Source: Akkermansiaceae bacterium UBA2381
GTDB taxonomy: Bacteria; Verrucomicrobiota; Verrucomicrobiia; Verrucomicrobiales; DEV007
NCBI GenBank assembly: GCA_002344215.1
Contig: DDSV01000027.1
Location: 52,042-116,041, forward strand
DNA: 64,000 bases
Direction: 5' to 3'
Under the pieces are notes generated by a model that saw only the letters and a list, made by a program, of their open reading frames with translations, was not told the origin of the DNA and made no database searches. The position numbers were made by a program, and so were the translations under genes. Below are positions 1-8,734 of this stretch, piece by piece. How positions within the stretch are numbered: position 1 is the stretch's first letter; each line of letters starts with the position of its first letter.

Positions 1-1
1 C

Positions 2-529
2 GAAATTGCCAGCGAAGCAGCTCACTGGAAGGGAATGAACAGTATCGTTCAGAACCTCGGTTCATTCTTCGGGATGGTCGCGTTCGCATGGGCGGCCCAG
101 CGGACCGGACGGAAACCCGCCTTCACCGTCGCCTTCCTCGGGGCCATGGTTGCCACCTGGGGTTATTTCCAATTCTTCAACGGGGTTGGCGACATCTGGA
201 TGAGTGCGATCATGGGATTCTTCCAACTCGCCCTTTTTGCCGGATTTGCGATTTACCTTCCCGAACTATTTCCGACCAGCCTTCGCAGTACGGGAACGAG
301 CTTCTGCTATAACGTCGGTCGCTTCCTCGCCGCGAGCGGCCCCTTTACGATGGGAGTCCTGCAACAGGCCCTGGCGAAGGGTGCCACTACCCCTGAGGAA
401 AAGCTGACCGCCTTCCGCGAGACCTGCCAATGGATGAGTTTGATCTTCCTCCTCGGACTGGTCGCATTGTTCTTCCTCAAAGAAACCAAGGGCATGCCGC
501 TTCCCGAGGAAACGGATTCCCGCAACTAG
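2..529 (+). CDS. MFS transporter, C-terminal part (5' end outside window)
   Basis: The reading frame is open from base 2, so the gene starts before the window; 175 residues are visible. They form about four to five hydrophobic segments and carry the PELFPTSLR motif, the conserved loop of sugar/metabolite porters of the major facilitator superfamily, followed by a helix with a GTSFCYNVGR stretch. The last segment ends in the charged tail FFLKETKGMPLPEET, typical of MFS sugar transporters. The protein is therefore an inner-membrane secondary transporter; its substrate cannot be read from this half. A hairpin terminator follows 75 bases after the stop. Confidence 0.85.
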   Translation, partial: EIASEAAHWKGMNSIVQNLGSFFGMVAFAWAAQRTGRKPAFTVAFLGAMVATWGYFQFFNGVGDIWMSAIMGFFQLALFAGFAIYLPELFPTSLRSTGTSFCYNVGRFLAASGPFTMGVLQQALAKGATTPEEKLTAFRETCQWMSLIFLLGLVALFFLKETKGMPLPEETDSRN

Positions 530-604
530 GTCATCCCGGTCCGGCCCGCAGATTCCGGGGAAATCTGCCGGGCCAGTTCCCCACCTCCGTTGCAGAAAAC
601 AAAA

Positions 605-645
605 GAGCCTCACGGTGTAGAACACCATGAGGCTCAAATTTTTTG
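605..645. terminator. Bidirectional rho-independent terminator
   Basis: A 14-base stem (GAGCCTCACGGTGT at 605-618 against 622-635, one mismatch pair) with a 3-base loop is followed by a T-run at 639-644 on the plus strand and preceded by A-rich sequence, so it can work for both strands. It lies between the converging MFS gene and the small lipoprotein gene. Confidence 0.8.
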
Positions 646-691
646 ATCTACCCGGAAGCGTTGAAGCTAACCGAGGGTAGAGCCCCAAAAA

Positions 692-850
692 TTACTGGGG
701 CTTGGGAGCGTCGGCAGCAGGAGCTGCGGCCGGAGCTGCAGGTGCGTCAGCAGCAGGCTTGGCTTCTTCTTTAGGAGCTTCGCCGCAGCTGGTAAGGCCG
801 AAACTGAAACCAAGGGCGACGGTGGCAAGAGCGATTCGAATGATGTTCAT
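692..850 (-). CDS. Small alanine/proline-rich lipoprotein (52 aa)
   Basis: The gene is too short for a usual ORF cut-off. It starts with ATG at 850, with an AGGGA motif about 8 bases upstream, and stops with TAA at 692-694. The product begins MNIIRIALATVALGF and has a lipobox GLTSC with Cys at residue 22, so after lipidation only about 30 residues remain, built from Ala, Pro, Glu, Lys and Asp (PAADAPAAPAAAPAADAP). Composition and lipobox argue for a real lipoprotein rather than a chance ORF. It has its own downstream terminator at 605-645. Function unknown; entericidin-like or envelope spacer roles are only guesses. Confidence 0.7.
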   Translation of the reverse strand: MNIIRIALATVALGFSFGLTSCGEAPKEEAKPAADAPAAPAAAPAADAPKPQ

Positions 851-1079
851 AATGTTGGTCCCTGTTTTAATTAGTTTTGTTCGGGACGATATCGAATCAT
901 TCCATGAATCACACCAACTGGCAATACCCTCCCTTCAATATTTTTGCGGCAGCTAAGTTGGCGAATGTCGGCATGTTTAGTAACACTGTGGAGAAACCTC
1001 CCGCTCAGATGACGCAATCCCGTAATCAGGGACGCGAGCTTTCAGGTGCACAAATCCCGGGATACGACAAACTCTGCCG

Positions 1080-2162
1080 ATGATAAAAGAAAGGCTCTTG
1101 GCGGGAACAGCGGGGCGGGCCATGAGCGTGGCCGTTTCACTTCATTGCAGTGGATTGGCGTTTGGTCAGGAATCTCCTTCGACCACACCCGATTCGGAAC
1201 TATCAAAGCGAACCATTGAGACGAGCCGCGTGACCGTTTATCTCCCGACCGGCGACGACAACGCCATCAGGACTGCGATCAGTGAACTTCCGGCCGAGGG
1301 CGGAATCATTGTTCTCGGCCCGGCCCTCTTTCCGGTCAGCAAATCCATCGTCATTGACCGCGACGGGGTCGAACTCCGGGGAACCACCTCTGACACCATT
1401 CTCCGCCTCACCGACCATGCGAATTGTTCCGTCATCGTGATCGGGAGCATGGAAACGCCAATCCCAAAGATCGTTCGAAATGTCATCGTTCGTAATCTTG
1501 TGATCGACGGGAATCGCGGCGCCCAGGAGTTCGAATGCTGCGGGGGCCCCTGCGATGGCGGCGGACTATCCTTCATCCGGAACAATGGTATTACGGTCAG
1601 GGGAACCGAAGACGTCCTGATTGAGAATGTCGCTACCCACAACAATCGCTCCGGAGGAGTGGTCCTGGAAAAGTACTGCCGGCGGGTGCATGTCAGCAAT
1701 CTGGAATCCTACAACAATGAATTCGATGGACTGGCGGCCTACGAGACGGAGGATTGCACATTCACCCAAATGAAGCTTCACCACAATCGCAGCGCGGCTA
1801 TGTCGGTTGACTGGAAGTTCAACCGGAACCTCATCACCGATTCCCAGTTCACCGAGAATGGAAGCCAGGGTATTTTCATGAGAGATTCCGCGGATAATCA
1901 GTTCGAGCGATTAACCATCCGTGACAACGGTGAACAGGGCATGTTCATCGCGGAGACCCGGGAGATCGCGGATTCGGCCTCAAAACGGAATCGCTTCAAT
2001 CACCTCATTGTCACCGGGAACAGGACCCAGGGCATCCGGGTGAACGACGTCAGTTGCGTCGACAACGTAATCACCAACTCAAGAGTTTCAGGAAACAAGG
2101 CAGAGAACATCAGTCTCGCCGCCGAAGGCCTCCTTATCGATACCGATACCATCGGGAACTAA
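1080..2162 (+). CDS. Secreted right-handed parallel beta-helix protein
   Basis: 360 residues with a hydrophobic N-terminal segment (about residues 12-29, ending AFGQ) that fits a signal peptide. The rest is a series of short coils of the type xNxVxxNxxxGIxxxxS, for example VIVRNLVIDGN, NVATHNNRSGGVVL, QFTENGSQGIFMRDS and TVTGNRTQGIRV-like repeats, which is the parallel beta-helix (PbH1/NosD) pattern. Such folds are found in polysaccharide lyases, epimerases and surface proteins. A CCGGPCDGGG loop near residue 148 is unusual. I see no diagnostic catalytic motif, so the substrate is unknown. A second beta-helix protein is encoded at 13207-14565. Confidence 0.75.
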   Translation: MIKERLLAGTAGRAMSVAVSLHCSGLAFGQESPSTTPDSELSKRTIETSRVTVYLPTGDDNAIRTAISELPAEGGIIVLGPALFPVSKSIVIDRDGVELRGTTSDTILRLTDHANCSVIVIGSMETPIPKIVRNVIVRNLVIDGNRGAQEFECCGGPCDGGGLSFIRNNGITVRGTEDVLIENVATHNNRSGGVVLEKYCRRVHVSNLESYNNEFDGLAAYETEDCTFTQMKLHHNRSAAMSVDWKFNRNLITDSQFTENGSQGIFMRDSADNQFERLTIRDNGEQGMFIAETREIADSASKRNRFNHLIVTGNRTQGIRVNDVSCVDNVITNSRVSGNKAENISLAAEGLLIDTDTIGN

Positions 2163-2207
2163 CATCTCCAGAGATCGTCTCCCTTACAAGATCCCTATTT
2201 TCCCTCC

Positions 2208-4544
2208 CTATCGGGAGGGAGGACTTTGCAGTCGCACGTGAATCTGACGGACTGTATCTCCCACCCGGAGATCTTTGTCCCGATAGACAGAGACGCTGTA
2301 TTCGAGATACTGATTGTCGTCCGTGATCAGTTTGCCGCCCTTCGCAAAGTAATTGAGCTGAGCCGGGCTGAGGATAAGATTTCGTCTCGCATCCTCCGCC
2401 GTAATCGGTCGGCTGCCCATCCCCGACGGGCGAAGAAATCCAGGCCATTGTTGCCAAAACTCCCCTGCTACCGAGCCTCCCTCGACGGGGCGTTGCCCGA
2501 TCAGGATGCCCTGTTGGGGTAACCCGGACCGGTCACCGCTCCCGGGATCCATCCATAGGATTGACTCGGGAAACACCTCCGCGAAGGTCGCGGCAATGGC
2601 GATCGCCTGATCGGGCGACATCAGATGAAGCGGAAACCATTGGGCGAGCAACCCTCCCGGGTTAAGCCGGGAATGCACCAGGCGATAAAAGTCAGCCGAA
2701 TAGAGCGAGTTTGAGCCGCTGAAAAACGGGGGCATCGGCTCCAAAGTCACCACATCGTAGCGGGCATCAGTGCGGCGCAACCAGGCTCGTCCATCCATGA
2801 CGATTTTTCTGACACGGGGATCGCGAAGAACGTCGTGGTTGGCTTCAAAATGATGCGCCATGTCGAATACTGCAGCGTTCAAATCGACCAGGTCAAGCCG
2901 CTCCGGCGATTCGTCCCTGACCGCATGGGCAGTCTGCCCGGTTCCGAAACAAATAACGAGCGCGTTCCGCGGATCCGGGTGCAGGAGCATGGGTAGACGA
3001 CCCATCGCATCCATATAGTTGGCTCTTGCATTCGACAGTTGGGCCGTGGCGACAAAGCCGTTGATGAGAAGCGCTTTTCCCTGCTCAAATCCAACGACGG
3101 AGATGGTGGCGTCAGGACCGTGCTTGAGTTCAATCATCTCGACTTCTCCCGCGACGGACCGCTCGGCTCCCGGCGCTCGATTTTTCTCCCTCTGATGGAA
3201 GGGGAAAACACCTGCAATCAACGTGAAAAATAATGCCACCAGTGTCCCGCGTAATCTCCATGACCGGCAAAGGAGGCAAGCACCCGCGACCAGTAGCCCG
3301 CCCACGAACCATGCGGTCATGTCAGGGCCGAGAGCCTCGAGGAGGATCCACGCCGCCAGGTTGGCGCCCATGACGGCACCAAAAGTATTGATCCCGTAAA
3401 GGACCGCCCACCCCCGGGGATCTTTTGCCGCATCCAGCAAAGTCGGAAGAATAATCCCGACGAGGGCGACGGGTGGTCCCATCACGGCAAGGCCCGCAAG
3501 CAGACGGTAGATTTGACGGGCCGCTCCGCCTTTCTGAAACGCATCGATCAAATCGAAGCGCCCGATCATCGCGCTCGAAAGAATGACGAGAAGGGAAGCC
3601 ATCCCCATTACCAGCCAAAGCGGCACGCCCAGACGACGCACGGAGGGAGCGACGGCAGCACCTGCGGCAAGAGCGATCAGGAAACAAAAAAGCATGATCG
3701 CGATGCTGTCAGAGGTGCTGAACCAGGCCGAACGCAAGGCGCGAAACCACACCACTTCGAGAACAAAAGTTGAGACCCCCGTGATCAGGACCAGAACCAT
3801 GCCATGCCACCGGGGCATCGCTGCTGGAGGCGAATCTTCATCGGGGAGATCGTGAGGCGAGTTCTCCTTCGGCAGGACATTCCCGGAATCCTTGCGCCGG
3901 GCGATCAGTCCGCAAATCAAGGCGAGAACGAGGTGCAGAAAACACAGGGTCAGAGCACTGCCCCGCAAACCAAGCGAAGGGATCAGGGCAAACGAAACAA
4001 AGAGCGCTCCCGCTGCAGCTCCTGCCGTGTTCCATCCGTAGAGGCGCGAGAGAGGTGCGTCGAGTGATCTCGCCACCAATCCCATGACCGGTATGGTCGC
4101 TCCCATGAAAAAGCAGGCGGGTCCGATCGAGAGGGCAAGTGACAGAAGGGTGAAGGGTGTCGCCATCCAGGGAATCTTTCCGTGGACGGATGCATCCACC
4201 GACATGATCCATTTTTCCGTCAACCCCGGGATGATCGCCGACAGGCCGATCCCCAGCTCAAGCAGTCCGTAGAGCTTGACGGGATCGGTACGCCGCGTTC
4301 GATGAAGAAAACGGCCACAGGTCAGCGCGCCTATCGTCATCCCGAGCATCGCGGTGGCAACGGTCAAGGCGACCCCGCGCGCCGAAGCTCCCAGCGCGAG
4401 TCCCAGGTGGTGTGACCACAGCACCTGCCAGGCGAGAGCTGCGGCACCTCCGGCAAAAAAGACGAGGCGCATCAGGCGGGGAAAGGGGCTGACTGACAGT
4501 TCATGCGCTAACTGGAATCGTCCTCCCCCCCGGACGCAAGCCAT
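2208..4544 (-). CDS. Polytopic membrane protein fused to spermidine-synthase-like domain
   Basis: 778 residues. Residues about 25-440 are a series of hydrophobic segments (around 12) resembling a transporter-like membrane domain. The C-terminal part, from about residue 470, is a Rossmann methyltransferase-type domain of the spermine/spermidine synthase family: a glycine-rich CFGTGQT at about 532-538, LDLVDLN after the second strand, and YDVVTLEPMPP near 602. In true spermidine synthases this last region carries catalytic Asp residues; here it is Glu-Pro, so polyamine synthesis is doubtful. The architecture (membrane domain plus SpeE-like domain) is common in planctomycetes and verrucomicrobia and its role is unknown. 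ATG at 4544 has a GGAAG motif upstream; an internal ATG at 4472 is an alternative. Confidence 0.75.
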   Translation of the reverse strand: MACVRGGGRFQLAHELSVSPFPRLMRLVFFAGGAAALAWQVLWSHHLGLALGASARGVALTVATAMLGMTIGALTCGRFLHRTRRTDPVKLYGLLELGIGLSAIIPGLTEKWIMSVDASVHGKIPWMATPFTLLSLALSIGPACFFMGATIPVMGLVARSLDAPLSRLYGWNTAGAAAGALFVSFALIPSLGLRGSALTLCFLHLVLALICGLIARRKDSGNVLPKENSPHDLPDEDSPPAAMPRWHGMVLVLITGVSTFVLEVVWFRALRSAWFSTSDSIAIMLFCFLIALAAGAAVAPSVRRLGVPLWLVMGMASLLVILSSAMIGRFDLIDAFQKGGAARQIYRLLAGLAVMGPPVALVGIILPTLLDAAKDPRGWAVLYGINTFGAVMGANLAAWILLEALGPDMTAWFVGGLLVAGACLLCRSWRLRGTLVALFFTLIAGVFPFHQREKNRAPGAERSVAGEVEMIELKHGPDATISVVGFEQGKALLINGFVATAQLSNARANYMDAMGRLPMLLHPDPRNALVICFGTGQTAHAVRDESPERLDLVDLNAAVFDMAHHFEANHDVLRDPRVRKIVMDGRAWLRRTDARYDVVTLEPMPPFFSGSNSLYSADFYRLVHSRLNPGGLLAQWFPLHLMSPDQAIAIAATFAEVFPESILWMDPGSGDRSGLPQQGILIGQRPVEGGSVAGEFWQQWPGFLRPSGMGSRPITAEDARRNLILSPAQLNYFAKGGKLITDDNQYLEYSVSVYRDKDLRVGDTVRQIHVRLQSPPSR

Positions 4545-4567
4545 TTACTTGAACTTCCGCTATCAAC

Positions 4568-6049
4568 CTAGTAGGCACGCTCCTCCAGAAAATTATTCGT
4601 CAGAAACACCGGAGCCGTAAAATCGTCAAAATCGTTGAACTGAACCATGGTTCCGAGGGCCTTCTCGAGGGGATGAGAAGTGAGAGGACAGACCTGCATG
4701 GTGAACGTCTCTCCCACTCTCCGGGTCGCAATCGCCGTCGGTTTCGGACCGGAGCCGTTGTTGTGAACCGCCCAATGGAGCACATAGATCACCGGAATGC
4801 CGCCCGACTCCCCTTCCCGCGTCGTCAGCGTCTCCCCTACTCCGCATTTCGCCAGTTCGGGGATGACTTCGTCCCGGTTGAGGAGTTGATATTGATACAC
4901 TGAAAACGCATCCGTGTAGCTAAGCGTGGAAATGTCGCCGGGCTCCGACTTCGCGACCAACTGGAGTTTCATCGCAATGGGAGTCTCCGGTTCGGGCGCC
5001 TCGTCGAATTGTCGAGTCAGCAATCGGATCGTCGGCGACATGGGAACTCCGCCTGCGGGTCGGAGCAGTCCGTCGCAGCCGAGATTGACGATCGACTGAT
5101 GGACCCATTCCGCGACAAAATCGGCCCAGACGATGCCGCCCTCGTGGGTGGGATGTTCGCCATCCCCGCGAGTATCGTTGCCGATGGGACAGGCAGGGCG
5201 GCTGTCATAGAAGCAGGGCAAACTCTGACTCGCGGAAAGATCACTCAGAGCACTTCGCAGCGTTTCACCCGCCGTATCCTGCATCGCCACCGCTTTGACA
5301 TCGTCACGGGCATCCGGAGGACCAATCCAGAGTACCTTTGCCCCTCTCATCGATGCAATCCGGACGCTGTCGCGAATCATTCTGCTGATCTCGGTCACGT
5401 TTTCTTTGACGAGATCGATTTCAAAATTAGTCCCGGCCTGAAACACAAAGACATCAGGGTCAAAGGCATCCACGTATTCCTCAATCGAGCGGGGTATCAT
5501 GGATACCTCCTCAAATTGCCCGCAATCCTCCGGAGTGACCGCCGGAGCGTAAACCCGGGTCAGAACCGGTGACGGCCAGGCTCCCGCCCAGAAATAGGGG
5601 GTTCCGTTTTTGACTCCGTGAAAAAGGACCTCGTATCCCTCTTCGACCAACTCTTTCTGCAGCTCGGGCCCGAAGGAGGTCAAGCTCTGTGAATCGCCAA
5701 GAACGAAAACCCTGATCTTGTCCGGATTCCTGCGTTCAACCGGAACCAGAGGCCCCTGAAAAGACGGTGCCACCACCGCCGGACGCGGCGTTCTCGAAAC
5801 GGCAATCGAGGGTCTCGGGCGTGTTGGAAGAGGGGTGGGTTTGACCGGATTTGAGGACCTGGTCCTCACCATCTTTTTTTTGGTCTCAGACCTTTTAACC
5901 TGACCTCCCGATGTTCCGCCCTTCATGAACGGCCCCGCCTTGAGGGGATATCCGGAGAGGGCCCAGGAGAGCGCGACCAAGGCAAGGATGAGGGACGAAG
6001 TTGACGACCCGCCCCCTGATCTTTCTCGCTCCCATTTCCGGAACTTCAT
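4568..6049 (-). CDS. SGNH/GDSL-family hydrolase, membrane-anchored or secreted
   Basis: 493 residues. A hydrophobic segment at about 19-35 acts as signal peptide or anchor, followed by a basic, Pro-rich linker to residue 110. The SGNH core begins with LGDSQS (Ser120, nucleophile block I), has AGTN at about 205-208 (block III Asn) and DGEHPT at 296-301 (block V Asp-His pair), so the esterase triad is present. Such enzymes often deacetylate cell-wall or exopolysaccharide sugars. Residues about 330-493 form an extra domain of unknown kind. An AAAGGA ribosome-binding site sits just upstream of the ATG. The stop is 23 bases upstream of the next gene's start on the same strand, so the pair may be co-transcribed. 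Confidence 0.8.
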   Translation of the reverse strand: MKFRKWERERSGGGSSTSSLILALVALSWALSGYPLKAGPFMKGGTSGGQVKRSETKKKMVRTRSSNPVKPTPLPTRPRPSIAVSRTPRPAVVAPSFQGPLVPVERRNPDKIRVFVLGDSQSLTSFGPELQKELVEEGYEVLFHGVKNGTPYFWAGAWPSPVLTRVYAPAVTPEDCGQFEEVSMIPRSIEEYVDAFDPDVFVFQAGTNFEIDLVKENVTEISRMIRDSVRIASMRGAKVLWIGPPDARDDVKAVAMQDTAGETLRSALSDLSASQSLPCFYDSRPACPIGNDTRGDGEHPTHEGGIVWADFVAEWVHQSIVNLGCDGLLRPAGGVPMSPTIRLLTRQFDEAPEPETPIAMKLQLVAKSEPGDISTLSYTDAFSVYQYQLLNRDEVIPELAKCGVGETLTTREGESGGIPVIYVLHWAVHNNGSGPKPTAIATRRVGETFTMQVCPLTSHPLEKALGTMVQFNDFDDFTAPVFLTNNFLEERAY

Positions 6050-6228
6050 TGTCCTTTACCTGCTGAACCTCAGGCAGCGTATCCTGACAACAAAAGTCAG
6101 GGATAATCAATCAAAAGTATATAGATTCCTGAAATATAGCCTTGTCTCATGCCGCCTCCCTGCCGGACTATACCGATGAAGCAACTCTTCAGGCTTTAGA
6201 TTCACTTAACGCAAGGATACTTTATTTC

Positions 6229-6819
6229 ATGGACACCCCTCCCTCATCCGCCTCCCGTCTCCTTCGCTCGCTACAAAAGCAGATCGACGAACTGATTGTG
6301 CAACTCAGCCTCGGTAGAGCGGAGGCCTCTGAACATTTCGAGCACGCCAAGGCGGCCCTGAGGGAAAAGCTCGTCAGTGCCCGTGAAGCCATTTCCCACA
6401 ACGAGACACACCGGCATCTGGCGGCCAAACTCGACCACTTGCGGATTCAACTGTCCCTGGGCGGAATGGATTCCCGGGACGCCTACCACGAGCAACGGGA
6501 AAAAATCCTTCACGCCATCCATGAAACCAAAGAGGAACTTCACCATCTTGAAGAAAGAGTGCGCGAGGATCTCCATGAGTCCGCCGACACCCTCCAACTG
6601 AAACTCAATGCACTCGCCCTGAACCTCGGGGTAGCCGCACTGATCGCCGAAGATGAACTCAAAACGCGCCGTGAGGAACTATCGGTCAAGGCGGAGCGGG
6701 TCTCCGGAAAGCTCAAGACGGCGATCTCAGCCGCCGGCACCGAAGCCGAAACTCTGGGAAAGGAAGCACGGGAGGCCTTCGAGGATATCAGGGACAACCT
6801 GAAACGCCTTTTCCATTAA
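6229..6819 (+). CDS. Coiled-coil protein of unknown function
   Basis: The frame is open from a TTG at 6142, but the ATG at 6229 with AAGGA 11 bases upstream is more likely and gives 196 residues. The product is almost wholly charged, with long heptad-like runs rich in Glu, Lys, Leu and Ala (for example HETKEELHHLEERVREDLHE), so a long helical coiled coil is expected. There is no signal peptide or membrane segment. A middle motif, HLAAKLDHLRIQLSLGGMDSRD, resembles the earlier LIVQLSLGRAEASEHF, suggesting an internal duplication of about 60 residues. It stands alone between divergent and convergent neighbours. Function not recognised. Confidence 0.75.
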   Translation: MDTPPSSASRLLRSLQKQIDELIVQLSLGRAEASEHFEHAKAALREKLVSAREAISHNETHRHLAAKLDHLRIQLSLGGMDSRDAYHEQREKILHAIHETKEELHHLEERVREDLHESADTLQLKLNALALNLGVAALIAEDELKTRREELSVKAERVSGKLKTAISAAGTEAETLGKEAREAFEDIRDNLKRLFH

Positions 6820-6857
6820 AGGCCGTGCAGCGAGTGCACCTCCTCGCCGCGCCCCTT

Positions 6858-8528
6858 TCACTTGAGGGTCGAATTCCGTTTCTTCCGATCGCGCCGAATC
6901 GAAAGGATCAAGCCGGTTCCGAGCCAGGAACTCACCAGAAATCCCAGCCCTCCCAGAAGAGAGTACCCGAAAATGAGGGGCGGAGCTTTAAAACTCCAGA
7001 TAATGGCGGAGCCGAGGAAAACCGCCGAGCTCAAGAGGCCGAGGACGAGCCGGTCGACGGTGCTCTCAAGTCGACGATGCTCCATGTGAACTTCAAGCGT
7101 GCCCTTGCGGAAACGGGTCAGAATATCAGCGAGGTCACGGGGCACCGCCTCAAAGAGCCTTTTCCAGTCGCGGTAGCTCCGCCCTATTCCTGAAGCAATC
7201 CGCCCGGGAGCATACCTTCGACTGATCGCTCTCAGGTAGTAGGGCTGAATCATCGCCGCGAGGCTGAACTCGGGTGAAAGTTGCTTCGCGGTGCCCTCAA
7301 GAACCACGAGTGTCTTCACCAGCATCGCAAAGCTTTGCGGCAGCACGATGTGAAAGTCACGCATCAGGCCGAAAAGCCGCTGGAGGGCACCGCCCACATC
7401 AAACTCATTGATCGACTGCCCGAGGTAATCAGACAAATACTCTCCCACCTCTGCCCTCAACTCATCCTCATCAAGTTCGGGCGGAACCTGGCCCACCCGG
7501 ATAATCGCGTCAGTAAGCCCGTCCGCGTCGCTGCTAACGGCGGAGAGAAGCATGCTTTCAATGTCCTCGCGCAGGCCTTCGTCGATGTGCCCCACCATCC
7601 CGCAGTCGATCACCCCGACGACGTCGTTCTCCATCCGAAAGAGATTCCCGGGATGGGGATCAGCGTGGTAAAAACCGTTCCCGAAAATCATTTCCAGATA
7701 GAGATCTCCCCCGCGCCTGGAGAAAAGATCGAGATCAGCCCCCGCCGCCTTCAGCGAGTCCAGATCCGAGACCGGAATACCCTTGAGACGCTCCATGGTG
7801 AGGACACGGTCGGAGCAGTAGCCCGGAAATACCCCGGGAAAATGGACCGTGTCGCTTCCCGCAAAGTCCTCGGCAAAACGCTCCAGGTGTCGCCTTTCGT
7901 AGCTGAAATCGAGTTCACGGAGCAGGGTTCGCTGAAAGTAGCGCGCCGTTGCCACCGGCTGATAGTGCCGAAGCTGACCGCTATGCTGTTCGGCGAGTTC
8001 CGCGAGACCAAGGAGAAGGTCGAGATCGCGCCGGACCGATGCCTCGATCCCCTCGTGCATGACTTTTACAACCACCTCCTGCCCGTCGGGAAGCAGGGCG
8101 CTGTGAACCTGACCGATTGATGCAGAAGCGATCGGGGTTTCGTCAAAACGGAGGAACAATTCTCCCACCGGGTGCCCGAGTTCGGACTCGATCATGGCCG
8201 CGACCCACTCAAACGAATCAGCTCTGGTCTGGGATTGCAGTTTAGCCAATTCCGCCGTGAGGTCGGGTCCAATCAAATCAGGCCGCGAACTGAGAATTTG
8301 TCCCACCTTAATAAAAGTGGGCCCAAGATCAGTCAGGACACACCTGATGCGCTCGGGAGTTGTCATGTCCGGCAGCACGACACCGTCACTGCTTTTCAAG
8401 AGATTCCGGAGCCAGTCGTAGTTGGCTCCGGAAAGCCAGTCAGCGAGACCGTATTTCGCCAGTGTGGCGAGGATTTCGGTTAGGCGCCTCGCGCTCTTGT
8501 CGATTCTAATGAGGGTCTGGAGTCTCAT
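6858..8528 (-). CDS. ubiB: ABC1/UbiB-family atypical protein kinase
   Basis: 556 residues from the ATG at 8528 (a GTG at 8570 would add 14). The family hallmarks are present: KVGQ at 74-77 (KxGQ motif), the Ala-rich nucleotide loop ASASIGQVH at 134-142, the ATP lysine at 155, HADPHPGN at 288-295 and the DCG triad at 308-310 in place of DFG. Two C-terminal hydrophobic helices (about 500-545) are the usual membrane anchor. Members support ubiquinone/quinone biosynthesis or lipid homeostasis through ATPase activity. No other quinone gene is in the window, so the symbol is by family only. Confidence 0.85.
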   Translation of the reverse strand: MRLQTLIRIDKSARRLTEILATLAKYGLADWLSGANYDWLRNLLKSSDGVVLPDMTTPERIRCVLTDLGPTFIKVGQILSSRPDLIGPDLTAELAKLQSQTRADSFEWVAAMIESELGHPVGELFLRFDETPIASASIGQVHSALLPDGQEVVVKVMHEGIEASVRRDLDLLLGLAELAEQHSGQLRHYQPVATARYFQRTLLRELDFSYERRHLERFAEDFAGSDTVHFPGVFPGYCSDRVLTMERLKGIPVSDLDSLKAAGADLDLFSRRGGDLYLEMIFGNGFYHADPHPGNLFRMENDVVGVIDCGMVGHIDEGLREDIESMLLSAVSSDADGLTDAIIRVGQVPPELDEDELRAEVGEYLSDYLGQSINEFDVGGALQRLFGLMRDFHIVLPQSFAMLVKTLVVLEGTAKQLSPEFSLAAMIQPYYLRAISRRYAPGRIASGIGRSYRDWKRLFEAVPRDLADILTRFRKGTLEVHMEHRRLESTVDRLVLGLLSSAVFLGSAIIWSFKAPPLIFGYSLLGGLGFLVSSWLGTGLILSIRRDRKKRNSTLK

Positions 8529-8734
8529 GCGCCTGGATCCGGGTGGGTTAATTTCACGGTGCCGGCCCACCCTCGAACCGGCAGTTAGTCCTTACAAAAG
8601 GTGCTCTTTAAGAATACCCCCCAATTGCCATTCCCGCCATGACTTCGAGCCTGCGAATCCACCGCAACCATGTCCCGGAATTTCCGTATCAATGGCGCTT
8701 GCGGATGATAGGGAGGGCCCTCTAGTCTTGAGCC

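Noticed and set aside
904..1083. 60-residue plus frame ending in ATGA with the beta-helix start
   Set aside because: The residue composition is not protein-like, there is no ribosome-binding site, and the overlap is likely chance.
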